Source: Acidimicrobiia bacterium
GTDB lineage: Bacteria > Actinomycetota > Acidimicrobiia > Spongiisociales > Spongiisociaceae
Reading direction: 5' to 3'
Length of the DNA stretch: 52,320 bases
Assembly (NCBI GenBank): GCA_003229305.1
Contig: QIDH01000002.1
Coordinates: 1 to 52,320 of the forward strand
The notes beneath the pieces are model-generated. The model ran no database searches. It saw nothing but the letters and a program-made list of their open reading frames with translations, and had not been told where the DNA came from. Position numbers and translations under genes: made by a program. Positions 1 through 7,286 of this stretch are shown here, piece by piece. Position 1 is the stretch's first letter. Each line of letters opens with the position of its first letter.

Positions 1-160
1 ATACTTGCTCGGGTTCGCCACCCCCCTCCGGCCTGACGGCCTCGTCCCCCCAGGCATCCGCCTCCTTCGTCGCCGGACGGGGGGACAGGTAGTCGACGCA
101 CCGTCTTGTTGGCTGTGGCGGATCCGCCGGGTTCCTTGACTCCACGCCTAGCGTGGTGGG
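1..160. other. Left-edge intergenic stretch with hairpins
   Basis: No convincing gene is visible here. GTCCCCCC at 44-51 can pair with GGGGGGAC at 79-86 around a 27-base loop, which could be the terminator of a gene lying outside the window. CCACGC (142-147) and GCGTGG (151-156) form a perfect 6-bp stem with a three-base loop just before the first gene, overlapping its proposed -10 box. Confidence 0.4.
149..154 (+). promoter_or_regulatory. -10-like box of a probable leaderless transcript
   Basis: TAGCGT lies six bases before the GTG at 161, so transcription would start at the start codon. No -35 box is clear and no ribosome binding site is present. Confidence 0.35.
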
Positions 161-823
161 GTGGGACGGATTGGAACGCTCAACGAGGGGAGCCTGCACG
201 CCGAGCTCAAGCGGCTCGAGGCGTTGCCTGGCGATCGATTCGAGGTTCCGCTCGGTACGTACGTCATCGACATCGTGCGCGGAGATCAACTCATCGAAAT
301 CCAGACGGGGCCGGCTGCGCCAATGGGACGCAAATTTGATGCTCTGCTCGGGTCGTACGAGATCAGAGTGGTGCATCCGGTGGCGATGACCTCCTATTTG
401 CACAGTCCGGACAAGCCTCCTCGTCGTTCACCGGTGAGGAGAAGCGCCTACGAAGTGTTCGCCTGGCTGGTCGGGGTGCCGACCTTGCTCGACCATCCGA
501 ACTTCTCACTCGACGTCCTTCTGATTGCCGAAGATCGGATCCGCGAACACGACCCATCGCTGAGGCGGAGGAGAGGCGGCTGGAGGGTTGTCGATCGAAG
601 GCTCCGAGAAGTGCTCGACCGCAACGAGTACCGCGACCCGGCGGATCTGCTCACGTTGGTCCCGGCCAGCCTGCCGACAGAATTCACCACTGCCGACCTG
701 GCTACCACAGCAAACATTCCCCGCCGCCTGGCCCAGCAGATGGCCTATTGCCTACGGGCCACCGGCGGTCTAACCGAGTTAGGCCGCTCCAAAGCCGGCA
801 TCCACTACAGCCTGCGAGATTAA
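161..823 (+). CDS. DUF8091-like conserved hypothetical protein
   Basis: Encodes 220 residues beginning GRIGTLNEGSLHAELKR. It matches my memory of a family of roughly this length (DUF8091-like) with an N-terminal segment recalling small nuclease folds (GTYVIDIVRGDQLIEIQT, residues 32-49), a central region with LLDHPNFSLDVLLI, and a C-terminal winged-helix-like part (FTTADLATTANIPRRLAQQMAYCL). The function is unknown; the nuclease-like reading is only a guess. The GTG start at 161 fits a leaderless -10 box six bases upstream. The stop codon is followed after one base by the first copy of the four-copy hairpin element. No operon partner is seen. Confidence 0.7.
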   Translation: MGRIGTLNEGSLHAELKRLEALPGDRFEVPLGTYVIDIVRGDQLIEIQTGPAAPMGRKFDALLGSYEIRVVHPVAMTSYLHSPDKPPRRSPVRRSAYEVFAWLVGVPTLLDHPNFSLDVLLIAEDRIREHDPSLRRRRGGWRVVDRRLREVLDRNEYRDPADLLTLVPASLPTEFTTADLATTANIPRRLAQQMAYCLRATGGLTELGRSKAGIHYSLRD

Positions 824-824
824 C

Positions 825-886
825 GAACCCAGGGTGGTACCCAGGGTTCCTGGGGTCGCTATAGCGACCATTTCGGCCCCGAGAAC
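825..886 (+). repeat. Paired-hairpin intergenic element, copy R1
   Basis: GAACCCAGGGT and ACCCAGGGTTC (825-849) form an 11-base stem with one A-A mismatch and a three-base loop. The palindrome GTCGCTATAGCGAC follows at 855-868, then GGCCCCGAGAAC. It starts one base after the stop codon of the 161-823 gene, in the same orientation. The other copies are at 13134, 22891 and 50675 (minus). Confidence 0.9.
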
Positions 887-960
887 GGTGAGATCGGGCC
901 ACCGCTTGGCTGCGGTGAGCACAATTTCCGCCTGTGCCCACAATCCGATCCTTGTCTACC

Positions 961-1578
961 TCAGTCCCGGCTTTGCGCGGATAGCACTATCGAGATCATC
1001 TTCTCGAGACGTTCTTCGCCTTCCTGCGGCTCGAACCAGGTGGTCAGCTCGAGCGAGACCGTGCCATGGAGTGCGGCCCAATAGTTTCGCGATTGCTCGC
1101 CTGGATCGGAGTTCGCGAACAGCCCATCGTCCTGTCCTTCTTGGAACACGCCGGCGACGATCTGCTGGAGGCGCCTCGCGCCCTCACGGTCGTCCGGCGA
1201 TGGGAGCAGTTCCCTGACTCTCGGCCCATAGATGAGTTCGTACATGTGGGGTTCGGCAACTGCGAACGAACGGTACGCCCTGGCGATCCGGTGGAGCCGA
1301 CTGCTCGGTAGATCAGCGCCAAGGGCCGCTTCGCCCATGACGTCCCCGAGACGCTCGAAGCCGTCACTGTAGAGCGCCTCGATAATCCCGGGCTTGCCGC
1401 CATAGTGGCTGTATATGACTTTGGTGGACGCGCCAACATCTGCGGCGATTGCCCGGACGGAAAGCCCCCGAAGCCCGTCGGCGGCGAGTAGCCGGGCGGC
1501 AGCGTTGAGGATCGCGGCGCGGAGGTCCTCCTTTTGTCTTTTTCGGCTCGACGTGTAATCGAAGGGCAGTCCTGCCAC
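961..1578 (-). CDS. TetR/AcrR family transcriptional regulator
   Basis: About 205 residues, the usual TetR size. The N-terminal helix-turn-helix is clear (AAILNAAARLLAADGLRG, then VRAIAADVGASTKVIYSHYG), followed by a divergent ligand-binding domain. I chose the GTG at 1578 because GAGG stands eight bases before it and this gives a normal-length N-terminus. An ATG at 1641 in the same frame would add 21 residues but leaves only 24 bases to the divergent DUF1330 gene and no room for promoters. It probably represses itself and the divergent 1666-1971 gene through a site in the 88-base gap. The effector is unknown. Confidence 0.88.
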   Translation of the reverse strand: MAGLPFDYTSSRKRQKEDLRAAILNAAARLLAADGLRGLSVRAIAADVGASTKVIYSHYGGKPGIIEALYSDGFERLGDVMGEAALGADLPSSRLHRIARAYRSFAVAEPHMYELIYGPRVRELLPSPDDREGARRLQQIVAGVFQEGQDDGLFANSDPGEQSRNYWAALHGTVSLELTTWFEPQEGEERLEKMISIVLSAQSRD

Positions 1579-1632
1579 GTAAACATCCTCATGTTGGTTC
1601 GACTCGCCGCCTAAAGGTACTACAGTTTCTTT

Positions 1633-1648
1633 GGACAACATTGTTACC
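1633..1648. promoter_or_regulatory. Possible TetR operator between divergent genes
   Basis: The sequence GGACAACATTGTTACC is partly symmetric (core AACA-T-TGTT) and lies between the TetR regulator and the divergent DUF1330 gene. The symmetry is short, so this is only a candidate. Confidence 0.25.
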
Positions 1649-1665
1649 AGTTCGGAGGTTTGCAC

Positions 1666-1971
1666 ATGCCCAGTTACTTCATCGCTCATTTCAGCATCAC
1701 GGACCCTGACGGTTACGCAAGCTACATCGAAAAGGTCGTACCGCTCATTCAAGCCAACCAGGGGCGATTACTCGTCGCTGATGACGCGGCAAGCCTCATC
1801 GAGGGGCACTTCGAGGACGGACGCGTCGTCATAATCGAATTCCCGTCTGTCGAACAAGCTCGTGCCTGGCAGGCCACGCCTGAATATCAGGAGGCAAAAC
1901 AACTCCGCAGAGCAGCCACGGACACACACTCGATGATCCTCGTCGCCGGGTTTGACCCTTCCGCCGCCTGA
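1666..1971 (+). CDS. DUF1330 family protein
   Basis: A 101-residue protein starting PSYFIAHFSITDPDGYASYI. It matches the DUF1330 dimeric ferredoxin-like (alpha-beta barrel) family in length and pattern, including EFPSVEQARAWQATPEYQEA in the C-terminal half. The biochemical role of the family is not established; some relatives resemble small monooxygenase-like or stress proteins. The ATG at 1666 has a strong GGAGG site seven bases upstream. It is divergent from the TetR regulator at 961-1578, its likely controller, and is followed 11 bases later by the TfoX-N gene, so the two may be co-transcribed. Confidence 0.88.
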   Translation: MPSYFIAHFSITDPDGYASYIEKVVPLIQANQGRLLVADDAASLIEGHFEDGRVVIIEFPSVEQARAWQATPEYQEAKQLRRAATDTHSMILVAGFDPSAA

Positions 1972-1982
1972 GGGCAGAACAC

Positions 1983-2306
1983 GTGTCAGCTGAAAGCGAC
2001 TTCGACCGGCTCACTGCGGGTTTCATACGGCGACCTGAGGTGAGCAGAGGCCGAATGTTCGGGTGGTCAGGGCTCAAGGCTGGTCGGCGTTTTTTTGCAC
2101 TGACAATCGAGGACCGGCTGATTGTGAAACTACCAGCCGCCGAAGTCGAAGCCCTGGTGAATGAGGGTACGGCAACTCAGTTTGATCCCGGCTGGGGACG
2201 AGTGAAGAAATTGTGGGCCGATGTTGGCCCTGAACAAACTTCGGTATGGACAGAGCTCGTGGAGAGGGCCTACCAAAACATCGTGTCGCTCGAAGGCCGG
2301 CCCTGA
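1983..2306 (+). CDS. TfoX N-terminal domain protein
   Basis: A 107-residue single-domain protein. Residues 24-82 carry the TfoX/Sxy N-domain pattern: GRMFGWSGLKAGRRFFAL, IVKLPAAEVEALV, then FDPGWGR and KKLWADV. Stand-alone TfoX-N proteins are common in Actinobacteria; unlike Haemophilus TfoX they have no demonstrated competence role. The GTG start at 1983 follows the DUF1330 stop after 11 bases, suggesting one transcript. The function is unknown beyond the fold. Confidence 0.8.
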   Translation: MSAESDFDRLTAGFIRRPEVSRGRMFGWSGLKAGRRFFALTIEDRLIVKLPAAEVEALVNEGTATQFDPGWGRVKKLWADVGPEQTSVWTELVERAYQNIVSLEGRP

Positions 2307-2382
2307 GTTGGGGCGTGCCTTGGGTCCTCCCAGTCGTGACCACGCCATGAGGAGCGCGCGCCAACTGAAAGGGAGTGGAGTA

Positions 2383-2619
2383 CTAGGCCGCGAGCTGCCT
2401 GTAGCGGTTCAGAGCGTCTTGCCATCCCAGAAGCTCACTGTCGGTGTAACAGTCAAGGGTGGAATCGGTGACCATCATGCCGGTGTGTTGGAAGGCGTAG
2501 ATGTAGGCGGGATCGAGGCCCAGCTCTTCCATGTCTGCGACGATTTCGGTTTCCAACCGGGGAGGGATGGCCAGGTTTCTGCCACCTGCAGCCCTCCCAC
2601 ACGGTGTGTGTTGCATCAT
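2383..2619 (-). CDS. Small conserved hypothetical protein
   Basis: A 78- or 79-residue soluble protein, mostly helical, with an acidic centre (PPRLETEIVADMEELGLDP) and a C-terminus YTDSELLGWQDALNRYRQ. I do not recognise it with certainty. The open frame extends upstream to 2739, but GAAGGGGA just before the tandem ATG codons at 2619 and 2616 supports a short form. It is divergent from the TetR gene at 2828, whose operator lies about 180 bases away, so that regulator could control it. The start is uncertain by one codon or more. Confidence 0.55.
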   Translation of the reverse strand: MMQHTPCGRAAGGRNLAIPPRLETEIVADMEELGLDPAYIYAFQHTGMMVTDSTLDCYTDSELLGWQDALNRYRQLAA

Positions 2620-2791
2620 TTCCCCTTCACGACCACCAGTTTCGATAACCGAGCGGCACCCGCACTCATTCCAGTCACTCATGAAAACAGCATCGGCGAA
2701 AAACTCCACGAATCTGAGGTCGGATTTTCGCGCTCTCAATGGATTCGAGCGTTCTCAACCACTCCGTGGGCCGAGAGACCCACGTAAAGTG

Positions 2792-2821
2792 TTGTACATG
2801 TGACATTCAGGACCGTAATGT
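2792..2821 (+). promoter_or_regulatory. Promoter of the tetR gene at 2828
   Basis: TTGTAC (2792-2797) and TAATGT (2816-2821) are separated by 18 bases and TAATGT ends six bases before the ATG, predicting a leaderless transcript. The inverted repeat 2798-2826 fills the spacer and the -10 box, so a bound repressor would block RNA polymerase. Confidence 0.6.
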
Positions 2822-2826
2822 CACAT
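2798..2826. promoter_or_regulatory. Perfect inverted-repeat operator
   Basis: ATGTGACATT (2798-2807) and AATGTCACAT (2817-2826) are perfect 10-bp arms with a nine-base spacer. The repeat ends one base before the ATG of the tetR gene, the expected place for an autoregulatory TetR operator. Confidence 0.75.
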
Positions 2827-2827
2827 C

Positions 2828-3361
2828 ATGGCGCGCTCCAATGCTGACACAGCCGACCGGATTCTCGACGCCGCGCTCTATGTCATGGAGTCCAACGATC
2901 CACCCCGATTCACGGTCGAGGCTGTCAGCCGATCAGCGGGGGTGAGCCGCCAGACCGTATACCGATATTTCGATTCGGGCCAGGCTCTCAGGAGCGGGAT
3001 CGTCGAGCGACAAGACCGGAGATTCGTCGCTGGTCTACAGAAACAGTTTGCAGCGGCGGACAGCCTCGCAGACGCCATGCGAGACACCGCGAGGCTCGCG
3101 CTTGATCTGTTCCGTCCGGTCAATTCCATTCGACGAGACAGGTTTGACTCGGGCCTAGGCGCCCGAAAAACCACGTCCTTCCTCCTCGGACTCTTCGCCG
3201 ACCACGCCGGCCCAGCCGTACCGAGACACACTGTGCAGAGTGCAGCTGACACCTTCATGCGTCTAATCGCGTCTTACCTGGTGACCCCTGACGGACTAAC
3301 GGACCGTCAGATCGCTGACCGTATCACCGCCGTCGTCTTGCCTGCCCTGACCAACGACTGA
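2828..3361 (+). CDS. TetR/AcrR family transcriptional regulator
   Basis: 177 residues. The N-terminal DNA-binding domain (residues 7-50) includes ILDAALYVMESND, FTVEAVSRSAGVSRQTVYRYFDS; the rest is the ligand and dimer domain. The ATG at 2828 has no ribosome binding site and sits six bases after a TAATGT -10 box, so a leaderless message is likely. The perfect inverted repeat overlapping its promoter suggests autorepression. Targets are unknown; the next genes (cox cluster) are convergent, and the 2383-2619 gene is divergent. The window does not show whether it controls the CO dehydrogenase genes. Confidence 0.9.
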   Translation: MARSNADTADRILDAALYVMESNDPPRFTVEAVSRSAGVSRQTVYRYFDSGQALRSGIVERQDRRFVAGLQKQFAAADSLADAMRDTARLALDLFRPVNSIRRDRFDSGLGARKTTSFLLGLFADHAGPAVPRHTVQSAADTFMRLIASYLVTPDGLTDRQIADRITAVVLPALTND

Positions 3362-3447
3362 TCCTTTCAGGTCCGCGGGGGCGTCAGATTCCCGACCCCC
3401 GGTCGGTGCGGCCCTGATCGCGCACCCACCAAGCATCTCCCCTTGAT

Positions 3448-4425
3448 CTAAACCTCCTCCGGATCCTCGTCACCGCTGACAAATGCTCCAGGATCAGCCT
3501 CGAAAGCCACCTGGCAGCCTGCCGAACAGAAGAAGTGGCGTCGACCATCGACCTCGAGTGAGAACTTGGCGCCAGAGGGCTCGACCGTCATGCCACAAAC
3601 CGGGTCGGCCGACGCGTCCGGCCTCTCGGCGACGACAACGGGACGCACCACTCCCTCGGCCCTTCGGCGGACGAGGTCGGCCAACACTGCCACAGCAATC
3701 TCTTCGTGCTCGATAGGTCCAAGATCCAGGCCGGCCGGAGCGTCGATGCGGTCCATGGCCTCTTTCGACATGCCGCGGCCAACTAGCCAGTCCATCACCG
3801 AGCGGGCTCGCTCCCCACTCGTCACCAAACCCACGTATCCGGCCTCGGTGGCCAAGACCGCTTCGAGGGCGACTTCGTCGTAGTGCCCCTGAGTCGCAAC
3901 AACGACGAAGGTTTCGCTGTCAATTGTGAGCTGCGACAGGTCGAGTCTGTCGATCACTACGTCCGCCGTCGTTTTCTCAGGCGTGCCACCGTCGTCGACC
4001 AGGGCGGTGCGCCATCCGAGCACCTCTGCCATACCAAGCAGCGTGTGCACGGCGGGCGATCGTCCGATTACAACCAGTTGGGGTGAAGGAAATTGCGGTT
4101 CCACGAACACTTCCATCGCTCCCTCGCTCTCACACGCCATCGCAACCGAAACAACTCCTGGCCGATCCCCCGCGTCGCCTCCCACACCCATTGACAGCAA
4201 CCGTGACCGGCCGTCCGTGAGGGCGCTCAACGCTTCTCGCACAAGGGTGGGTTCGGCACAGGCACCCCCGATCCAGCCTTCTACGGAACCATCGGCATGG
4301 ATTATGGCCCTTCCCCCTTCTTTGCTTGACGAGGGACCCTGCCGCCAGACGACCGTTGCCAGAACGAACGAGGTTCCGACGCTGCGCAGGTCTGCGGCTC
4401 TGGCGAGAATGCGATCCGGTCTCAC
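3448..4425 (-). CDS. XdhC/CoxI-type Mo-enzyme maturation protein fused to a YHS domain
   Basis: 325 residues. Residues about 10-110 are the XdhC/CoxI N-domain (GSVEGWIGGACAEPTLVREA); about 116-255 are the XdhC Rossmann domain (QLVVIGRSPAVHTLLGMAEV). Residues 274-316 form a YHS domain, DPVCGMTV with Cys277 plus FCSAGC with Cys300 and Cys304. XdhC proteins bind and protect sulfurated molybdenum cofactor and load it into xanthine-dehydrogenase-family enzymes. YHS domains are metal-binding modules often attached to copper ATPases. The gene starts with GTG ten bases after the coxL stop, so it belongs to the cox operon. The YHS domain may supply or check copper for the Mo-S-Cu site, which is inference. 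Confidence 0.9.
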   Translation of the reverse strand: MRPDRILARAADLRSVGTSFVLATVVWRQGPSSSKEGGRAIIHADGSVEGWIGGACAEPTLVREALSALTDGRSRLLSMGVGGDAGDRPGVVSVAMACESEGAMEVFVEPQFPSPQLVVIGRSPAVHTLLGMAEVLGWRTALVDDGGTPEKTTADVVIDRLDLSQLTIDSETFVVVATQGHYDEVALEAVLATEAGYVGLVTSGERARSVMDWLVGRGMSKEAMDRIDAPAGLDLGPIEHEEIAVAVLADLVRRRAEGVVRPVVVAERPDASADPVCGMTVEPSGAKFSLEVDGRRHFFCSAGCQVAFEADPGAFVSGDEDPEEV

Positions 4426-4435
4426 CTGAGCTCGA

Positions 4436-6796
4436 TCAGTCTGCTGCCTTGACCGCCGCCCAAACCCGGTCCGGCAGGATCGGCATGTCGAGAGTGGTCA
4501 CGCCAAATGGTCTCAGCGCGTCGATGACCGCGTTCACATAGGCGGCCGGTGAGCCGACAGTCGGTGATTCCCCGACCCCTTTGGCGCCGATCGGATGATG
4601 AGGCGAAGGGGTCACGGTCTCCAGGAGCTCGAATTTGGGGGTCTCGTACGCGGTAGGCACGAGGTAGTCCATGAAGTTGGAACCGATGCAATTGCCATCT
4701 TCATCGAACGTGAGCCATTGCATGTTCGACTTGGCGAAACCCTCGGTGAGCCCACCGTGGATCTGACCCTCGACGATCATCGGATTGATCCGCACCCCAC
4801 AGTCGTCGAGCGCGACCATGCGATCCACTTTCCAAGTGCCTGTCTCAGGATCGACCTCGACCACCACGAGGTAGCTCCCGAATGGGAACGTCATGTTTGG
4901 TGGGTCGTAATAGTGCACGCCTTCGAGGCCCGCCTCCATGCCCTCCGGATGGTTGGTGTAGGCGGCGAAAGCTATCTCCTGAATCGTCGAGCCTTGGTCT
5001 GGCGATCCCTTCACGAAGAATCGGCCCGGCTCCCATTCGAGATCGTCAGGGTTGGCCTCAAGCAAATGGGCGGCGATCAAGCGTGCCTTGTCTCGCAGTT
5101 TGCGGGCGATGATCGCGGTTGCCGCGCCGCCGACCGGTGTCGACCGGGAGGCATACGTGCCAAGGCCGTACGGCGTGTTGTCGGTGTCGCCCTCCTGCAC
5201 TGCGATGTCGGTCGAAGGGATACCGAGCTCCTCAGCGACGATCTGGGCGAAGGTGGTTTCGTGACCCTGACCCTGCGTCTTGACGCCGAGTTTGAGGATG
5301 GCCTTGCCGGTCGGGTGGATGCGCAACTCGGCAGAGTCGAACATCTTCAGCCCGATGATGTCGTAGTCACGGCTCGGACCTGCACCCACCACTTCCGTGA
5401 AACTGGCGATTCCAATACCCAGGTAGCGCCCCTCCGCCCTGGCGTCTTCCTGCTCCTTGCGCAGGTTCTCGTAGTCCACCTCGTCGAGCACCTTTTGCAG
5501 TGCGGTGTGGTAGTCGCCTGAGTCGTATACGAACCCGGTTGCCGACTCGTACGGGAACTGTTCCGGCTTGATGAAGTTCAGCATACGGAATGCCGCGGGG
5601 TCCATCCCGATCTGGTGGGCTGCGTTGTCTGCCAAACGCTCGATCAGATAGGACGCCTCTGTGACCCTGAACGAACAGCGATAGGCCACACCACCAGGCG
5701 CCTTGTTTGTATAGACGCCCCTTGCCTTCACATGGGCGGCGCCCATGTCATAGGACCCTGTGCAGATGTGGACGAGGCCTGCCTTGAACTTCGAAGGCTG
5801 AGCATCGGCGAAGAAAGCCCCCTGGTCGGAAAGGATCTCCGCCCGCATCGCAGTAATGCGACCGTCGGCATCCAGAGCCAGAGCTCCCTTCATGTGATAG
5901 TCGCGGGCGAATCCGGTTGTGAGCAGGTTCTCCGTTCTCGTCTGGACCCACTTGACAGGGCGGCCGAGAAGAAGCGAAGCAGCGGTCGCCACCACGTAAC
6001 CCGGATAGATGGGCACCTTGTTGCCGAAGCCGCCTCCGATGTCAGGCGAGATGATCCGAATGTTCTGCTCTGGCAATCCGGCCACGAGAGCGAACAGCGT
6101 CCGGTGGGCGTGGGGGGCCTGAGACGTAAGGTAGATCGTCGCCTTGCCGGTTATCGGATTCAGGTCGGCGACGACCGCGCAAGTCTCCAATGGTGCAGGA
6201 TGGGAACGTGGGTAGAAGGTTTCCAACTCAACGACGTTGACTGCTTGAGCGAAGGCGGCATCGGTGGCCGCTTCGTCTCCCGCCTCCCAGTCGTAGACCA
6301 CATTGTCGGTCTGGTCCTCTTTGTCCGTGCGGATGATTGGCGCGTCCGGCTCGAGACCCTGCTGGGGTGAAGTGATTGGAGCCAGCGGCTCGTAGTCGAC
6401 GTCGATGAGCAGCACGGCGTCTCGCGCGACATACGGATCCTCGGCGATGACGGCGGCCACCTCTTGGCCCTGAAAACGGACCTTGTCTGTTGCTAACACG
6501 GCCTGTGTATCGCCCGACAGGGTCGGCATCCAGGCAAGATTATGCTCGGCGAGCAACTCCCCCGTAACCACCGCTATGACCCCAGGCACGGCAGCTGCGG
6601 CGGCGGTGTCGATACTCTTGATCTCGGCGTGGGCGAACGGACTGGCGAGGATTGCCATATGAGCCATGTTCGGCAGCACTACATCGTCGACGTAGGTGCC
6701 TCCGCCTTGAATGAACCTGTCATCCTCTTGGCGCTTGACACTGTGACCGATGCCACCGATCTCCGGTGACGTGGCTGGTTCCTGCAATGTGGTCAT
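4436..6796 (-). CDS. coxL: Aerobic carbon monoxide dehydrogenase large subunit, form I
   Basis: 786 residues, the normal length. It is the molybdopterin subunit that oxidises CO to CO2 at a Mo-S-Cu centre. The form I active-site loop AYRCSFR is at 371-377 with the copper-ligand Cys374; form II enzymes would read AYRGAGR. Other cofactor segments are GGGFGNK (254-260) and GAKGVGES near the C-terminus, whose Glu743 matches the catalytic glutamate of the xanthine oxidase family. Its ATG overlaps the coxS stop (ATGA), giving translational coupling. Gene order coxM-coxS-coxL matches known cox operons. The coxD and coxE maturation genes are not in this window. Confidence 0.97.
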   Translation of the reverse strand: MTTLQEPATSPEIGGIGHSVKRQEDDRFIQGGGTYVDDVVLPNMAHMAILASPFAHAEIKSIDTAAAAAVPGVIAVVTGELLAEHNLAWMPTLSGDTQAVLATDKVRFQGQEVAAVIAEDPYVARDAVLLIDVDYEPLAPITSPQQGLEPDAPIIRTDKEDQTDNVVYDWEAGDEAATDAAFAQAVNVVELETFYPRSHPAPLETCAVVADLNPITGKATIYLTSQAPHAHRTLFALVAGLPEQNIRIISPDIGGGFGNKVPIYPGYVVATAASLLLGRPVKWVQTRTENLLTTGFARDYHMKGALALDADGRITAMRAEILSDQGAFFADAQPSKFKAGLVHICTGSYDMGAAHVKARGVYTNKAPGGVAYRCSFRVTEASYLIERLADNAAHQIGMDPAAFRMLNFIKPEQFPYESATGFVYDSGDYHTALQKVLDEVDYENLRKEQEDARAEGRYLGIGIASFTEVVGAGPSRDYDIIGLKMFDSAELRIHPTGKAILKLGVKTQGQGHETTFAQIVAEELGIPSTDIAVQEGDTDNTPYGLGTYASRSTPVGGAATAIIARKLRDKARLIAAHLLEANPDDLEWEPGRFFVKGSPDQGSTIQEIAFAAYTNHPEGMEAGLEGVHYYDPPNMTFPFGSYLVVVEVDPETGTWKVDRMVALDDCGVRINPMIVEGQIHGGLTEGFAKSNMQWLTFDEDGNCIGSNFMDYLVPTAYETPKFELLETVTPSPHHPIGAKGVGESPTVGSPAAYVNAVIDALRPFGVTTLDMPILPDRVWAAVKAAD

Positions 6797-7275
6797 GCCG
6801 TGGCTCCTGATTCGGCCGCCGACAACTCAGCGCCGGCGGTTTGGATGGCTTTGACGATGTTCATGTATCCGGTGCAGCGGCACAGATTACCGCTTATAGC
6901 CCACCGGACCTCGTCGTCGGTTGGGTTTAGATTCTCTTCGAGCAAAGCCTTGCCGACCAGCATCATGCCTGGAGTGCAGAATCCGCACTGCAGGCCGTGC
7001 TCCTCCTTGAAGGCGGCCTGGATCGGATGGAGTTCGCCATTCTTGAGACCTTCGACGGTCTGGATCTCGTGCCCGTCCGCCTGAAAGGCAAACATGGTGC
7101 AGGACTTCACGGGAGTGCCATCCAGCAGCACTGTGCAGACGCCACAGCTCGTGGTGTCGCACCCTATGTGGGTGCCGGTCAGGCTGAGATTGGTACGGAT
7201 GAAATCGACCAGCAGTGTCCTGGCCTCGACTTCCGCAGTGCGGGCGGCACCGTTGATGGTGACATTGACCTCCAT
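6793..7275 (-). CDS. coxS: Carbon monoxide dehydrogenase small (2Fe-2S) subunit
   Basis: 160 residues. It carries two 2Fe-2S clusters that pass electrons from the Mo site to FAD. The plant-type cluster uses Cys39, Cys44, Cys47 and Cys59; the second uses Cys97, Cys100, Cys132 and Cys134 (QCGFCTPG and LCRCTGY). An upstream TTG at 7290 in the same frame would add five residues, but the ATG at 7275 is preceded by GAAGGGA and starts the usual N-terminus MEVNVTING. It begins 11 bases after the coxM stop and overlaps coxL by four bases. Confidence 0.96.
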   Translation of the reverse strand: MEVNVTINGAARTAEVEARTLLVDFIRTNLSLTGTHIGCDTTSCGVCTVLLDGTPVKSCTMFAFQADGHEIQTVEGLKNGELHPIQAAFKEEHGLQCGFCTPGMMLVGKALLEENLNPTDDEVRWAISGNLCRCTGYMNIVKAIQTAGAELSAAESGATA

Positions 7276-7286
7276 GCGCGCTCCCT

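Noticed and set aside
825-886. Insertion sequence or transposon end at the R1 element
   Set aside because: No transposase, no target duplication visible, and the element is short with internal hairpins; a MITE-like origin is possible but not shown.
961-1641. Longer TetR form starting at ATG 1641
   Set aside because: It leaves 24 bases to the divergent gene and lacks a ribosome binding site; the GTG at 1578 is better supported, though not proven.
4595-5521. 308-residue open frame opposite coxL
   Set aside because: Antisense shadow of a strongly conserved gene; His/Val-rich translation with no motifs.
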